NCBI RefSeq assembly: GCF_018687675.1
Contig: NZ_CP061302.1
Span: 1,562,192 to 1,626,191, forward strand
Direction of reading: 5' to 3'
Source of the DNA: Polynucleobacter sp. MG-Unter2-18
Lineage (GTDB): Bacteria; Pseudomonadota; Gammaproteobacteria; Burkholderiales; Burkholderiaceae
Length of the DNA: 64,000 nucleotides
Part shown: piece after piece, positions 16,357 to 25,175 of the stretch
Numbering within the stretch: position 1 is the stretch's first letter
How the letters are laid out: every line of letters begins with the position of its first letter
Translations under genes and position numbers: made by a program
Notes under the pieces: model-generated
Told to the model about the DNA's origin: nothing
The model's database searches: none
The model's input: only the letters and a program-made list of their open reading frames with translations

Positions 16357-16536
16357 ATGACTACCTTTACTACTGAAGATCGCGAGCTTGCTGAAAAAGA
16401 ACCCATACCCTTTTATGGCTACTACCATTTAACCGATCCATCGCCAAAGGATATGAACCCACTTTTACATCCGGTATTAAAGAAAATACAACTGGAATAC
16501 CGGGTAGATGACAGCAGCGAGGATTTGGAAGATTAG
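16357..16536 (+). CDS. Small hypothetical protein (59 aa)
   Basis: ATG 16357 follows AGGGAG by 7 nt. The product begins MTTFTTEDRELAEKEPIPFY, includes GYYHLTDPSPKDMNPLL, and ends acidic (VDDSSEDLED). No known family recognised. It converges with the 58-aa gene at 16540. Confidence 0.6.
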   Translation: MTTFTTEDRELAEKEPIPFYGYYHLTDPSPKDMNPLLHPVLKKIQLEYRVDDSSEDLED

Positions 16537-16539
16537 GTC

Positions 16540-16716
16540 TTAATGCTCTTTATGTTTCTTGCCCAATTTTTCAGGCTTACCGTTGCCATAAAGACACCAC
16601 TCTTTAATTTCCTCAGTGAGGACTTCAAGTTCTTTCATCTTGAGCTTTCTAAAGTCTTCCAGCCCAATAGTTCCAGTCTGATTTAATTTCTCAACAGTCT
16701 CTAGCAATCTACTCAT
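16540..16716 (-). CDS. Small helical protein (58 aa)
   Basis: The start ATG 16716 lies 7 nt after AGGGA, better than the upstream ATG 16734. MSRLLETVEKLNQTGTIGLE and KMKELEVLTEEIKEW form amphipathic helices, and the tail is lysine-rich (KPEKLGKKHKEH). No known family recognised. Confidence 0.55.
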   Translation of the reverse strand: MSRLLETVEKLNQTGTIGLEDFRKLKMKELEVLTEEIKEWCLYGNGKPEKLGKKHKEH

Positions 16717-16775
16717 AGGAATGTCCCTTCTCATCTATATAAGGTGGGGCTTACATTCGATCCCGTAACTTTATA

Positions 16776-16794
16776 TTGACAAAAAGACTGTCAA
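16776..16794. promoter_or_regulatory. Inverted repeat TTGACA-N7-TGTCAA
   Basis: A perfect 6-bp inverted repeat upstream of the 16716 start. Similar pairs occur at the psd start (TTGACA-N6-TGTCAA, about 24258-24275) and near 21793-21832. It may be a repressor operator shared by several genes. Confidence 0.35.
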
Positions 16795-16969
16795 AATCAA
16801 ATTGCTACATTTTTTCCTCCTTGTAGGGGCTTAGTTAGAAATATTACATTTTTTATAGAAATAATGGGGTTTTTAGTGTCAAAAGTACCTTGCTGTCATG
16901 CAACATACTTGCAAAGGTGATAATTTAACTAAGTATTAACCCTAATACATTTTAGATAAGGAGCCTTAA

Positions 16970-17131
16970 ATGACACAATTATTGAGCCTCTTCAATCAAG
17001 TTTTTGGTGACCAATCCAAAAGCAAGGATTTAGAGCATTTCATCAATAGCCGCAACCCTAATAGCCACCAGCAATTAGAAGAACTCACTCGTGATTACCT
17101 GTATCACTTCACCACTTCAAGAGGACTTTAA
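16970..17131 (+). CDS. Small hypothetical protein (53 aa)
   Basis: ATG 16970 has AAGGAG at 6 nt. The product starts MTQLLSLFNQVFGDQSKSKD and continues with LEELTRDYLYHF. The N-terminal half faintly resembles the DUF3563 group of short proteins, but I cannot confirm it. It is followed 3 nt later by a 33-codon frame and then by the GNAT gene, suggesting one transcript. Confidence 0.6.
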   Translation: MTQLLSLFNQVFGDQSKSKDLEHFINSRNPNSHQQLEELTRDYLYHFTTSRGL

Positions 17132-17134
17132 ATT

Positions 17135-17236
17135 ATGAGAAATATTGAGCGAGTAATTCAAGATCTTTGGGCTGCATGGTTAGATGCTAGATCTGCGCAG
17201 GCAAAGTATTACAACAAGCATAGTCATATTGAGTAA
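17135..17236 (+). CDS. Very small protein (33 aa)
   Basis: ATG 17135 lies 3 nt after the previous stop, and the stop at 17236 lies 4 nt before the GNAT start. The peptide MRNIERVIQDLWAAWLDARS is an amphipathic helix. Translational coupling is likely, but coding status is unproved. Confidence 0.4.
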   Translation: MRNIERVIQDLWAAWLDARSAQAKYYNKHSHIE

Positions 17237-17240
17237 TGCC

Positions 17241-17783
17241 ATGTTGATTACTGAGTTTCTATTGCGAAATCAGTATTCAAAATATGGATCTTGGTTAAAA
17301 GCCCAAGATCCACAAACTCTTCATGACTACTTTGGTCATTCAATGAGTAAGAAATCCATTGATAGCCTAGTTAAACAGTTTGCGAGTGATCCTAAAAATA
17401 ATCATTTTTTAGTGGCTAAGATCGAAGGCAAATGGGCAGGCACCATTCATATTGCCTCGCGTGAGTCTGAAGTAGAGTTTGGTGTCATTGTGAGCCCTCA
17501 ATATCGCAAGCAAGGTATTGCTAACACCATGATGGATGAAGCTATCACGTGGGCTCGCAATCGCCATTACCGCCACCTTTTCATGCACTGCATTAGCTGG
17601 AATCGCCCGATTAAACGTCTCTGTGAAAAGCATGGCTTAGTACCACGCAATATGATGGATGATTCAGAGGCCAATTTGATACTTCAGCCACCAACACCGG
17701 CAACTTTTTTTAAAGAGCAGATGAGTGTTGCTATGCGAAATTGGTTAGCATTAATCCGGCTACAAAGATTAAATTCGGCCTAA
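17241..17783 (+). CDS. GNAT family N-acetyltransferase
   Basis: I take ATG 17241 as start, giving about 180 residues. The acetyl-CoA-binding motif A is FGVIVSPQYRKQGIANTMM (Q-x-x-x-G-x-A type), preceded by a beta strand with WAGTIHIASRE. Motif B follows around HCISWNRPIKRLCEKHGL. Acceptor substrate unknown. It is probably co-transcribed with the two small genes just upstream. Confidence 0.85.
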   Translation: MLITEFLLRNQYSKYGSWLKAQDPQTLHDYFGHSMSKKSIDSLVKQFASDPKNNHFLVAKIEGKWAGTIHIASRESEVEFGVIVSPQYRKQGIANTMMDEAITWARNRHYRHLFMHCISWNRPIKRLCEKHGLVPRNMMDDSEANLILQPPTPATFFKEQMSVAMRNWLALIRLQRLNSA

Positions 17784-17796
17784 AAATTTACGGGAC

Positions 17797-18279
17797 TTAA
17801 TTTAGCAGCCTCATTTTGACTAATGATGCTTTATCTAAATGCTTCCAATCTTTAAATTCGAAGGAAAGCTCTATTAATGCGCAGGTCGACATAAAAATTG
17901 ATTCACCGGCAATTAATAAAACGAAATCCTCTAATGCGGGGTTATGGCCTACAAGCATGACACTTTTGATTTTCTTATGCAATTTTCTTACTATCGCCAA
18001 CAACGCAGTGGAATCTGCCTGATATAACTTTTTATCAACTTCTAAAAATCTTTGCTTATGATCAAGTTGATTCGATATGATTTGAGCAGTTGTGATGGCT
18101 CGAATTGCAGGACTTGTGAGAATAAGATCAAATCTAATTTCTTTTTTAATGAGTTTTGTGGCCAATTTTCTAGCATCATCAACACCTCTATTAGATAAGG
18201 CGCGATCCTCATCTGAAGACTGAAGAGTTGCACTTTCAGCTTTAGCATGTCGTAAGAGGTACAAAGATCTTGTATGCAT
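17797..18279 (-). CDS. sixA: SixA-type phosphohistidine phosphatase
   Basis: The start ATG 18279 follows AGGG and yields MHTRSLYLLRHAKAESA, with the RHA catalytic motif close to the N terminus as in SixA. LVGHNPALEDFV contains the second histidine. The length of about 160 residues fits. SixA dephosphorylates the HPt domain of histidine kinases or the nitrogen PTS protein. It converges with the GNAT gene. Confidence 0.85.
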   Translation of the reverse strand: MHTRSLYLLRHAKAESATLQSSDEDRALSNRGVDDARKLATKLIKKEIRFDLILTSPAIRAITTAQIISNQLDHKQRFLEVDKKLYQADSTALLAIVRKLHKKIKSVMLVGHNPALEDFVLLIAGESIFMSTCALIELSFEFKDWKHLDKASLVKMRLLN

Positions 18280-18348
18280 CGTGACCCTCATTAGCAATTC
18301 AAACCACTCTACTGCTTAAATGTAATCCTGACTACTCCTTATAGAAAA

Positions 18349-18942
18349 TCATAATGAAGCCAATTTCGCACAACTCCCACCCAAAGTATTTTTTTGCAGC
18401 ATCACACGATCGGCCATCATTTCAAAGCGCTTGGTAGCACTATTTTCCATAAAGAATCTAATTAAAAAGAATGGGATAGATGTTTCCAGCTCAAATGTTG
18501 CGTGATGTGTAAAACGGGTACCATTTTTATCGGGCTCAATAGTCCAGCTACCTTTATAGGATTTTGCATCACCTTCTATCTGGATGAATTCCTGACGTTT
18601 ATCCGAAACCTCCGAAAACTCCAAGATTGAGCGCAGGAGAATGGGATAAAACAACACTCTCTCTTCTGCAATCCTTTCAACCTGAACTTTATTACCAGCC
18701 CTAGAGAGTACTTTAGAGTCCCTAATACCGGGGATATTTTTAGCACCTTCGTAATCGGTTAAAAAAGCATAAGCTTGACACTCATTAACCGGTGCCACGT
18801 AAGTAGCTTGCACTTGAAAACCAGAACCGGATCTTCCTACAAATACCTTTAAATCAAAAGGCACTCCATCACTGGCAGCAAAGCAGGCAAGGGGTATTAG
18901 CAAAAGCTGCAAACATAAAATTCTTGCTAAAAAAATACCCAT
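18349..18942 (-). CDS. Exported START/SRPBCC-like protein, copy 1
   Basis: A signal peptide (about 22 residues, ending CFAAS) precedes a polyketide-cyclase/START-like domain: TYVAPVNECQAYAFLTDYEG, VERIAEERVLFYPILLRS and GDAKSYKGSWTIEPDKNGTR. It is clearly paralogous to 25176-25763, sharing the same order of motifs (FLTDYE, EERVLxFP, GDxKxYxGSW). This fold binds lipids or hydrophobic ligands. The pair flanks the lipid-related cluster. Confidence 0.8.
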   Translation of the reverse strand: MGIFLARILCLQLLLIPLACFAASDGVPFDLKVFVGRSGSGFQVQATYVAPVNECQAYAFLTDYEGAKNIPGIRDSKVLSRAGNKVQVERIAEERVLFYPILLRSILEFSEVSDKRQEFIQIEGDAKSYKGSWTIEPDKNGTRFTHHATFELETSIPFFLIRFFMENSATKRFEMMADRVMLQKNTLGGSCAKLASL

Positions 18943-19188
18943 AACACCCTCAAATTTAGAATAAGCTCTTATTCTTATTTTAATTTATGACCGCTTGATG
19001 GCAATTTGACGATATTTTTTGATAAAAATAAAAGCAATCCGTCAATGCTTTTTCTTAGTTACTCATTGAATCACTAAAATTGAACACTATATATAATACT
19101 TTTTGCATTCTTGAATCAAATATTACGCGACTAAAAAATTATCGCTATCGATTAAAACTTTATGTATTGCCGTTGTGATGTGAGCAGC
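18943..19188. other. AT-rich intergenic stretch
   Basis: No gene seen. It separates the START-like gene from lplT and probably holds the promoter of the former. Confidence 0.4.
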
Positions 19189-20526
19189 TTACTTGCCCAA
19201 TAGTGAAATTGTCTGGGCTATTTGATTTTCTATTGGATCTACAGCTCGTTTACCTAAGCGAAAATATTGATACATGATCAATAGTGTTAATACAGTAACC
19301 GATCCACCAAAGCCTAAAATGATCAGTGGAAGGCTTACATCAAACCATAAGAGTGCCGAGTAAATTAACAACATCAACAAAACAGCAATATTTTCACAAA
19401 ATCCTTGAGCAGCAATTGACTGGCCGGTAGACATTAATGCATAGCCTCTAGATTGCAATAAGGCATTCATGGGAACTACAAAGTAGCCAGATAAATAGCC
19501 TAAAAGCATGAGTAAGATATAGGCGGGCAGATGGTTTAGAGTAAATGCTATCGAAGATAGATTAAAAATCACGGTTGGAGGCAGAAGCCCATCATGATAG
19601 ATCGCCATTCCACAAACTACGAATCCCATCATGGCACCATAGGGCAAAACCTTAGTAGAGCTTTTAAGTGACACAGTATATGCAGCATAAACTGCACCAG
19701 CGGCCACACCAATTGCTGAAACAGCTTGAAGTGCAGCACTCTCAGCGAGATTCATGTGCAAAGCATATTGAGCCCACTTGAGCATAATAAATTGCAGTGT
19801 CGCCCCCGCACCCCAAAATAAAGTGGTTACCATCAAAGACAGTTTTCCAAGATGGTCTCTAGATAACGTAGTCAAACAGACTGCAAACTCCTTTAAAAGG
19901 AATTGGTAATCTAGCTTTAGCTTATTAAATGTCAGTCCGACATTAAATATCGGTAAGTTTAAAAACGCTGCGAGTAAATATAAACAGGCAATAAAAGAGA
20001 TGGCAATCTCGATAAGGCCATACGAACCTGTTTGTAAAAGTTCAGGAGTGAATTTGACCAGTGATTGATTCAGGGTGTCGCTAATGAGAAATCCACCCAG
20101 TAAAGTACCAAAAATAATGGCAGCAATAATTAAACCCTCCATCCAGCCGTTGGCAGCCACCAATTTATCCGAAGGAAGTAGCTCAACTAAAATTCCATAT
20201 TTAGCGGGAGCGTAAAGAGCCGCACCAATTCCAACGATTCCATAACCCAATAATGGATGCAAGCCAAAAAAAATCAATATGCAACCACCTGTTTTAAGGA
20301 TGTTAGAAACCAGCATGACCTGACCCTTAGGTCTTGAGTCTGCGAATGCACCAACGAAAGGCGCAAAAATCACATAAGGAATAACAAAGAAAATTTTCAG
20401 TGCTGGAGAAAACCAACTAGGCTCACTCATTTGAACCAACAAAGCAATGGATGCAATTAGTAGAGCGTTATCTGCTAGGGAAGATAGAAATTGTGAAGAA
20501 GCAACGACGTAGAAAACACGATTCAT
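19189..20526 (-). CDS. lplT: Lysophospholipid transporter (LplT-like MFS)
   Basis: A 445-residue membrane protein with about 12 hydrophobic helices. MNRVFYVVASSQFLSSLADN, then FVGAFADSRPKGQVM and YAPAKYGILVELLP, are typical of LplT. LplT flips lysophospholipids inward for re-acylation. In E. coli it is coupled to the acyltransferase Aas; here its start overlaps the stop of a glycosyltransferase gene by 4 nt. The association with psd and START-like genes supports a phospholipid role. Confidence 0.88.
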   Translation of the reverse strand: MNRVFYVVASSQFLSSLADNALLIASIALLVQMSEPSWFSPALKIFFVIPYVIFAPFVGAFADSRPKGQVMLVSNILKTGGCILIFFGLHPLLGYGIVGIGAALYAPAKYGILVELLPSDKLVAANGWMEGLIIAAIIFGTLLGGFLISDTLNQSLVKFTPELLQTGSYGLIEIAISFIACLYLLAAFLNLPIFNVGLTFNKLKLDYQFLLKEFAVCLTTLSRDHLGKLSLMVTTLFWGAGATLQFIMLKWAQYALHMNLAESAALQAVSAIGVAAGAVYAAYTVSLKSSTKVLPYGAMMGFVVCGMAIYHDGLLPPTVIFNLSSIAFTLNHLPAYILLMLLGYLSGYFVVPMNALLQSRGYALMSTGQSIAAQGFCENIAVLLMLLIYSALLWFDVSLPLIILGFGGSVTVLTLLIMYQYFRLGKRAVDPIENQIAQTISLLGK

Positions 20527-21788
20527 TGTTTAATGCAGGCTTCGCTTAAAGCAAGGGCATTCATCTTTTTTTCTTGTAGAGGATGACTGTGCAAGAGCTC
20601 GATGTAATTTTGAATTAAATTAGCTGTGACAGATTCCCAGGAAATATTCAAGGTAGTTTGTCGAGCATTTTTTCTTAAAGCATCTAACTCGGGGCCTTTC
20701 TTTAACAATTCCAAGCTTTGATTAACGAAGCTATTCGGTTGGTTGCAGTCAGCCAACATTCCGTTTACCCCACTCTGAATAACTTGACCAGCAGCTGCGT
20801 AGTCATATGCCAATACCGCTAAGCCACTAGCCATTGCCTCTAAGGTAACATTCCCGAATGTTTCACTTAAGCTTGAGAAAAGAAATATATCGCCACTAGC
20901 ATAGTACTGAGCGAGACTTTCTCCAGACTGAATACCTGCAAAAATACTGTTGGGGCATGTAAGCTCTAAAAAACTTTTTTGTGGCCCATCGCCAACCCAT
21001 ACTATCTTCAGATTTGGCTTGACGGCTAGCATCGCCTTAAAAGCGCTCACAGTCACCAGTAAGTTTTTCTCTGATGCCAGTCTACCAACGTAGACAACAA
21101 CCTCTTCATCACCCTTAACGCCCCAGCTTTCTCTTAATGCTTTCGATCGCTTGGAAGGATTAAATAAATCAGTATCAATCCCTCTGGCTAGCACTCTCAG
21201 CCTCTCAAAACCAGCATTGTGAAGCTGATTTTTAAGCCCTTGGGTCGGGACCATGGTGAAGTTTGTTCGGTTGTGAAAATACTTCATGTATTTTTGTATA
21301 GGGCTTTTTAACCAACTCAAACCGTAATGAGATGAATAAGCATCAAAGTTAGTTCGGAAATCTGAGCAGATAGGAATGCCTAGTTTTTTAGCAGCCTCTA
21401 GCGCTGACCAGCCAAGAGGACCCTCTGTCACGATATGAACTAGATCGGGGCGATTCACTGACCATTCCTGGAGGAACATCCCTCGCCTAGGTAGACCAAT
21501 TTTTAAAGAGCTATAACCAGGGATAGGAATTCCTTGAGTCAATATTTCCTGAAAATGAGCCTGGGTTACGGGGCTATCACCCCTTCCTTGACGCGGTCTT
21601 ATGAGCGTGATCTGGTGGCCTAGATCCCGTAAGCCTCGGATGAAGCGGGCTAATGTGCTTGCAACTCCATTCACCTCTGGAGGGTAGGTTTCTGTGACGA
21701 TGGAGATATTTAAGGGCTCGACTAAAAGAGCATTATTTTCTAGATGATTATCTACGCAAGTCATTGACTGAGTATTCGTTAATTTCAT
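20523..21788 (-). CDS. Family 4 glycosyltransferase (MgtA-like)
   Basis: 421 residues with a GT-B fold. SIVTETYPPEVNGVASTLAR (about 30-49) is the start typical of GDP-mannose-dependent alpha-mannosyltransferases. VYVGRLASEKNL and the EX7E motif in SETFGNVTLEAMASGLAVLA mark the donor-binding half. No membrane segment. It probably glycosylates a lipid. The lplT gene follows with a 4-nt overlap. Confidence 0.88.
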   Translation of the reverse strand: MKLTNTQSMTCVDNHLENNALLVEPLNISIVTETYPPEVNGVASTLARFIRGLRDLGHQITLIRPRQGRGDSPVTQAHFQEILTQGIPIPGYSSLKIGLPRRGMFLQEWSVNRPDLVHIVTEGPLGWSALEAAKKLGIPICSDFRTNFDAYSSHYGLSWLKSPIQKYMKYFHNRTNFTMVPTQGLKNQLHNAGFERLRVLARGIDTDLFNPSKRSKALRESWGVKGDEEVVVYVGRLASEKNLLVTVSAFKAMLAVKPNLKIVWVGDGPQKSFLELTCPNSIFAGIQSGESLAQYYASGDIFLFSSLSETFGNVTLEAMASGLAVLAYDYAAAGQVIQSGVNGMLADCNQPNSFVNQSLELLKKGPELDALRKNARQTTLNISWESVTANLIQNYIELLHSHPLQEKKMNALALSEACIKQ

Positions 21789-21892
21789 AACAGTTTTATG
21801 ACAGTCTCAGTCTTGACTGTCTTGTTACTGTCATATTTAAACTGTAAATATACGTAGGCGTCACTATTTTGTCATGATATTCATTCTAAGTA

Positions 21893-22540
21893 TTGGAAAC
21901 TAAATTGATTCATTTTCTAGAAACCTTAAAAAAGCAACGGTGGGATGATCATCGCTACTATCACCATAGCCGAATCAACCAGTCATTACACTTAGTTAGT
22001 GCAATCAGCTTTTTGACTGCTTATGTTTTACTTTTTATAGATCCTATTGCAGCATCATTGCTTGCATGGCTTGTTGCCATGACAACACGACAAAGTGGTC
22101 ACTTCTTCTTCGAGCCAAAAGGTTACGATGAAGTAAATAAAGCAACGCACGAATATAAAGAACAAATTAAAGTGGGCTACAACCTCAACAGAAAGGTCGT
22201 TCTTCTCTCGATATGGGCCGTAATCCCACTGCTAGTCTGGGCTAACCCAATATGGTTGCAAAAATTTGTTGCTCTCAATACCTTCACAAATACCGACGGA
22301 TTCATAAGACAGACAGGGTTGCTATGGCTTTGGCTTGGCGTTGGCGGGGTTTTGTTCCGCACATTCCACTTATTCTTTATTCATAATGTGGAAGCTGCCT
22401 TTGCCTGGATGACAAAAATCATGACTGATCCGTTTCATGATGCAAAGATTTATGCCACTTCCCCACTATATTTACTGAAGGGTCAATTAATCGACCCAAT
22501 GGATCATGGCAGCTATGAGGAAGAACCGCTTCCTCAGTAA
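21893..22540 (+). CDS. Mpo1/DUF962-like integral membrane protein
   Basis: The frame opens with TTG 21893; another TTG at 21905, preceded by GGAA, is possible. Four or so hydrophobic helices are visible. Histidines in YYHHSRINQSLHLVSA and SGHFFFEPKGYDE resemble the H-x-x-N-x-x-H ... GHxxFE arrangement of Mpo1-type fatty-acid dioxygenases (DUF962). An iron-dependent lipid oxidation is therefore possible, but it is an inference. It is divergent from the glycosyltransferase gene. Confidence 0.55.
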   Translation: METKLIHFLETLKKQRWDDHRYYHHSRINQSLHLVSAISFLTAYVLLFIDPIAASLLAWLVAMTTRQSGHFFFEPKGYDEVNKATHEYKEQIKVGYNLNRKVVLLSIWAVIPLLVWANPIWLQKFVALNTFTNTDGFIRQTGLLWLWLGVGGVLFRTFHLFFIHNVEAAFAWMTKIMTDPFHDAKIYATSPLYLLKGQLIDPMDHGSYEEEPLPQ

Positions 22541-22561
22541 AATCTCCACTAGAGAAATGAT

Positions 22562-24214
22562 TTAGGACTTTCTACCAAAAATCATTTCTTTAAGAATTTG
22601 TCGCTTGATGATTTTGTTTGTCAAGCCACCTTCATTCCACCACCAACCATCCTGTTTCATGGCTTGAGCGGCGCGAATGAATTTTTCTTGCACGATAGCC
22701 ATATCCGCATCACTGTAATTCAAGCTAAAGATAAATCTTCCAGTCCCAATCCAACTGAGTGCCAAACCCTGCTCCTTTAGGTAGTACTGAAACATCCAGT
22801 TGTAACGAGATGGCTCTGTATAGCAAATAGTCCAAATACTAGACATATTCACTACCTTGACAGGCAAATTAAGTGTTAGAAGACTTTCGTTCAGATCGTT
22901 TGCGCGACGGTCCCAAACGACATCCAAGTCAGAGTAAATCTTTTTAACCGGATCAGTATCTAGACTCTCTAAGAAAACTTGCATAGCACCCATCACATAA
23001 GGATGAGAATTAAAGGTGCCTCTTGCAAAACAGATATCAGCGGGCTTGTTTGCTTTAAATCGCATCATCAGTTCTTTTTTGCCACAAACGACGCCGATTG
23101 GCAAACCACCGCCCAGAGTCTTTCCATAGGTCACCATATCAGCCTTAACCCCAAAGTACTCTTGCGCGCCACCTAGCGCCAAACGAAAGCCTACAAAAAC
23201 CTCATCAAAAATTAAGACGATGCCTTTATCGCTGCATACCTGCCTGAGTTCCTTGAGCCACTTTGTATAGGCTTCACGATCAAAAAATGCATTACGTGAA
23301 CTATCCAAAAGAGATGAATCGCCAGGAGCACCCTTATTAGGATGTAAGGCCTGAAGTGGGTTTACTAACACACAAGCAATATTCTTTTTATTACGAAGAA
23401 CGCGCAGCGTATCCTGATCAACCTCTTTTAGCGTATAGGTTTCCCGCGGAGGAAGTGGGTTACCTATGCCTGGTTGAACATCCTCCCACCAGCCATGATA
23501 GGCTCCACAGAACCTGACAACATGACTCTTTTTAGTGTGATATCTAGCTAAACGAACCGCCTGCATAACTGCTTCTGTACCCGACATATGAAAAGAGATC
23601 TCATCATGTCCAGAAACTTCTTTTAAGCGCTTGACGTTATCTGCAACGATGGGGTGATAAAACCCTAGAACAGGGCCTAGGTCGGAAACTCGCTTTGCCC
23701 CCTCCTCTATTGCGTTCTTATAAAAATCGTACCCAAGAACGTTGACGCCATAGGAACCAGTCAAATCATAAAATATATTTCCATCTAAATCCGTCATTGA
23801 AACGCCAGAGGACGATTGCATGAAACTACCGGACTTTAGATGCTTGCTAACGAGATCGCTAAATTGAAAGGGGACGCGATATCTTCCTGTAAATTGAAGA
23901 TCTGATATCACTTCAGCAGCCTGATTAGTCAACTCAACGGATTTTGTAAAACGCTCTTTGTAAGCTTTTGATAGACGCATAAAGCCCGCCTCTCTTAAAA
24001 GCGCGATTTCCTGAGGAGCCCCATCAACCTTAAAAAAGACGTCCTGATTAAATGAGTAATGAGGGATTAAACGAGCCACCCGCTTGGCCATTCTAGAGTG
24101 CCCAGCCAATGAAGGATGTTTTGCCATAGAAAGTTGCAGTCTTGTATAAACCTTCTTAATAATCCAAAGACCGAGGCCAGCACCGAATATACTTAGCGCA
24201 AGTTGGTTTTCCAT
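22562..24214 (-). CDS. Membrane-anchored class III aminotransferase (GSAM-like)
   Basis: The start is ATG 24214, 5 nt after GGGGG. A single hydrophobic segment (ALSIFGAGLGLWIIKKVY) and a roughly 100-residue extension precede a class III PLP domain. That domain has FHMSGTEAVMQAVRLAR, CGAYHGWW, IFDEVFVGFR and the Schiff-base lysine in TYGKTLGGGLPIG. It resembles glutamate-1-semialdehyde aminomutase, but the anchor and the lipid neighbours suggest a lipid or lipid-precursor substrate. It converges with the Mpo1-like gene. Confidence 0.85.
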   Translation of the reverse strand: MENQLALSIFGAGLGLWIIKKVYTRLQLSMAKHPSLAGHSRMAKRVARLIPHYSFNQDVFFKVDGAPQEIALLREAGFMRLSKAYKERFTKSVELTNQAAEVISDLQFTGRYRVPFQFSDLVSKHLKSGSFMQSSSGVSMTDLDGNIFYDLTGSYGVNVLGYDFYKNAIEEGAKRVSDLGPVLGFYHPIVADNVKRLKEVSGHDEISFHMSGTEAVMQAVRLARYHTKKSHVVRFCGAYHGWWEDVQPGIGNPLPPRETYTLKEVDQDTLRVLRNKKNIACVLVNPLQALHPNKGAPGDSSLLDSSRNAFFDREAYTKWLKELRQVCSDKGIVLIFDEVFVGFRLALGGAQEYFGVKADMVTYGKTLGGGLPIGVVCGKKELMMRFKANKPADICFARGTFNSHPYVMGAMQVFLESLDTDPVKKIYSDLDVVWDRRANDLNESLLTLNLPVKVVNMSSIWTICYTEPSRYNWMFQYYLKEQGLALSWIGTGRFIFSLNYSDADMAIVQEKFIRAAQAMKQDGWWWNEGGLTNKIIKRQILKEMIFGRKS

Positions 24215-24267
24215 CAATACCCCCATTAATATTCATTACTCTTTTACTTCATTTATTTGACACAAAT

Positions 24268-25152
24268 ATGTCAATCAAGAAAACCATACAAAATCTCTTA
24301 TCCCAGGAAGATCTAAATTTTCTTTTAACCAATCGCATTCCTCGAAATACCCTGACTCGCTTTATTGGGTGGTTTAGTAAAATCGAAAACCCCTTGATCG
24401 CCTATGCCTCTATCAAAATTTGGCAATTCTTCTCTGCTTTGGATCTAACAGAAGCAAAAGACACCCACTTTAAAAGCATGCATTCCTGTTTTACGCGCGA
24501 GCTTAAGCCCGATGCGAGACCAATCCATCAGGACCCAGATATCCTCAATAGTCCCTGTGATGCATTAGTGGGTGCATTTGGCCAAGTAAAGGATGGGGAA
24601 GTTTTTCAAGCCAAGGGGTTTCCATACACCATCAAGGATTTAATACCTATCCCCTCTTTGGCTATGCAATACGAAGGCTGTGATTATGTAACTCTCAGAC
24701 TCACTTCTAGCATGTATCACCGCTTCCATTCACCAAGCTCAATGCGCATGAAAAGAGTGACCTATATTTCTGGGGATACCTGGAATGTCAATCCTATTGC
24801 ACTAAAAAGAGTCGAGCGACTATTTTGCAAAAATGAAAGGGCAGTTCTTGAATGCGAGCTCACCGATCAGAATGGGTTAGATACAGGGGCTACATTGACT
24901 ATTGTTCCAGTTGCAGCAATTCTAGTTGCTAGCATTCGCCTGCACTGTCTTAATCTTCTTTTACATCTTAAATACCAAGGTCCTAATACTATTGAATGCG
25001 ATGTTCAATTTAACCGAGGCGAAGAAATGGGATGGTTCCAACATGGCTCAACCATTATTGTCTTTGCACCAAGTAACTACCGATTACTTGAGAACCTTAA
25101 ACTAGGGGACGCTATTCGTATGGGTGAGCCCCTATTTAGAAAGATTAACTAA
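24268..25152 (+). CDS. psd: Phosphatidylserine decarboxylase
   Basis: 294 residues, full length. Diagnostic motifs are YHRFHSPSSMR (catalytic His region), NPIALKRVERLFCKNERAV and the self-cleavage site FQHGSTIIVF, where the GST serine becomes the pyruvoyl group. It converts phosphatidylserine to phosphatidylethanolamine at the inner membrane. An inverted repeat TTGACA-N6-TGTCAA overlaps the start codon. It is probably a second psd rather than the housekeeping one, given its accessory setting. Confidence 0.92.
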   Translation: MSIKKTIQNLLSQEDLNFLLTNRIPRNTLTRFIGWFSKIENPLIAYASIKIWQFFSALDLTEAKDTHFKSMHSCFTRELKPDARPIHQDPDILNSPCDALVGAFGQVKDGEVFQAKGFPYTIKDLIPIPSLAMQYEGCDYVTLRLTSSMYHRFHSPSSMRMKRVTYISGDTWNVNPIALKRVERLFCKNERAVLECELTDQNGLDTGATLTIVPVAAILVASIRLHCLNLLLHLKYQGPNTIECDVQFNRGEEMGWFQHGSTIIVFAPSNYRLLENLKLGDAIRMGEPLFRKIN

Positions 25153-25175
25153 GATCTTGACCGATACCGTTAATA

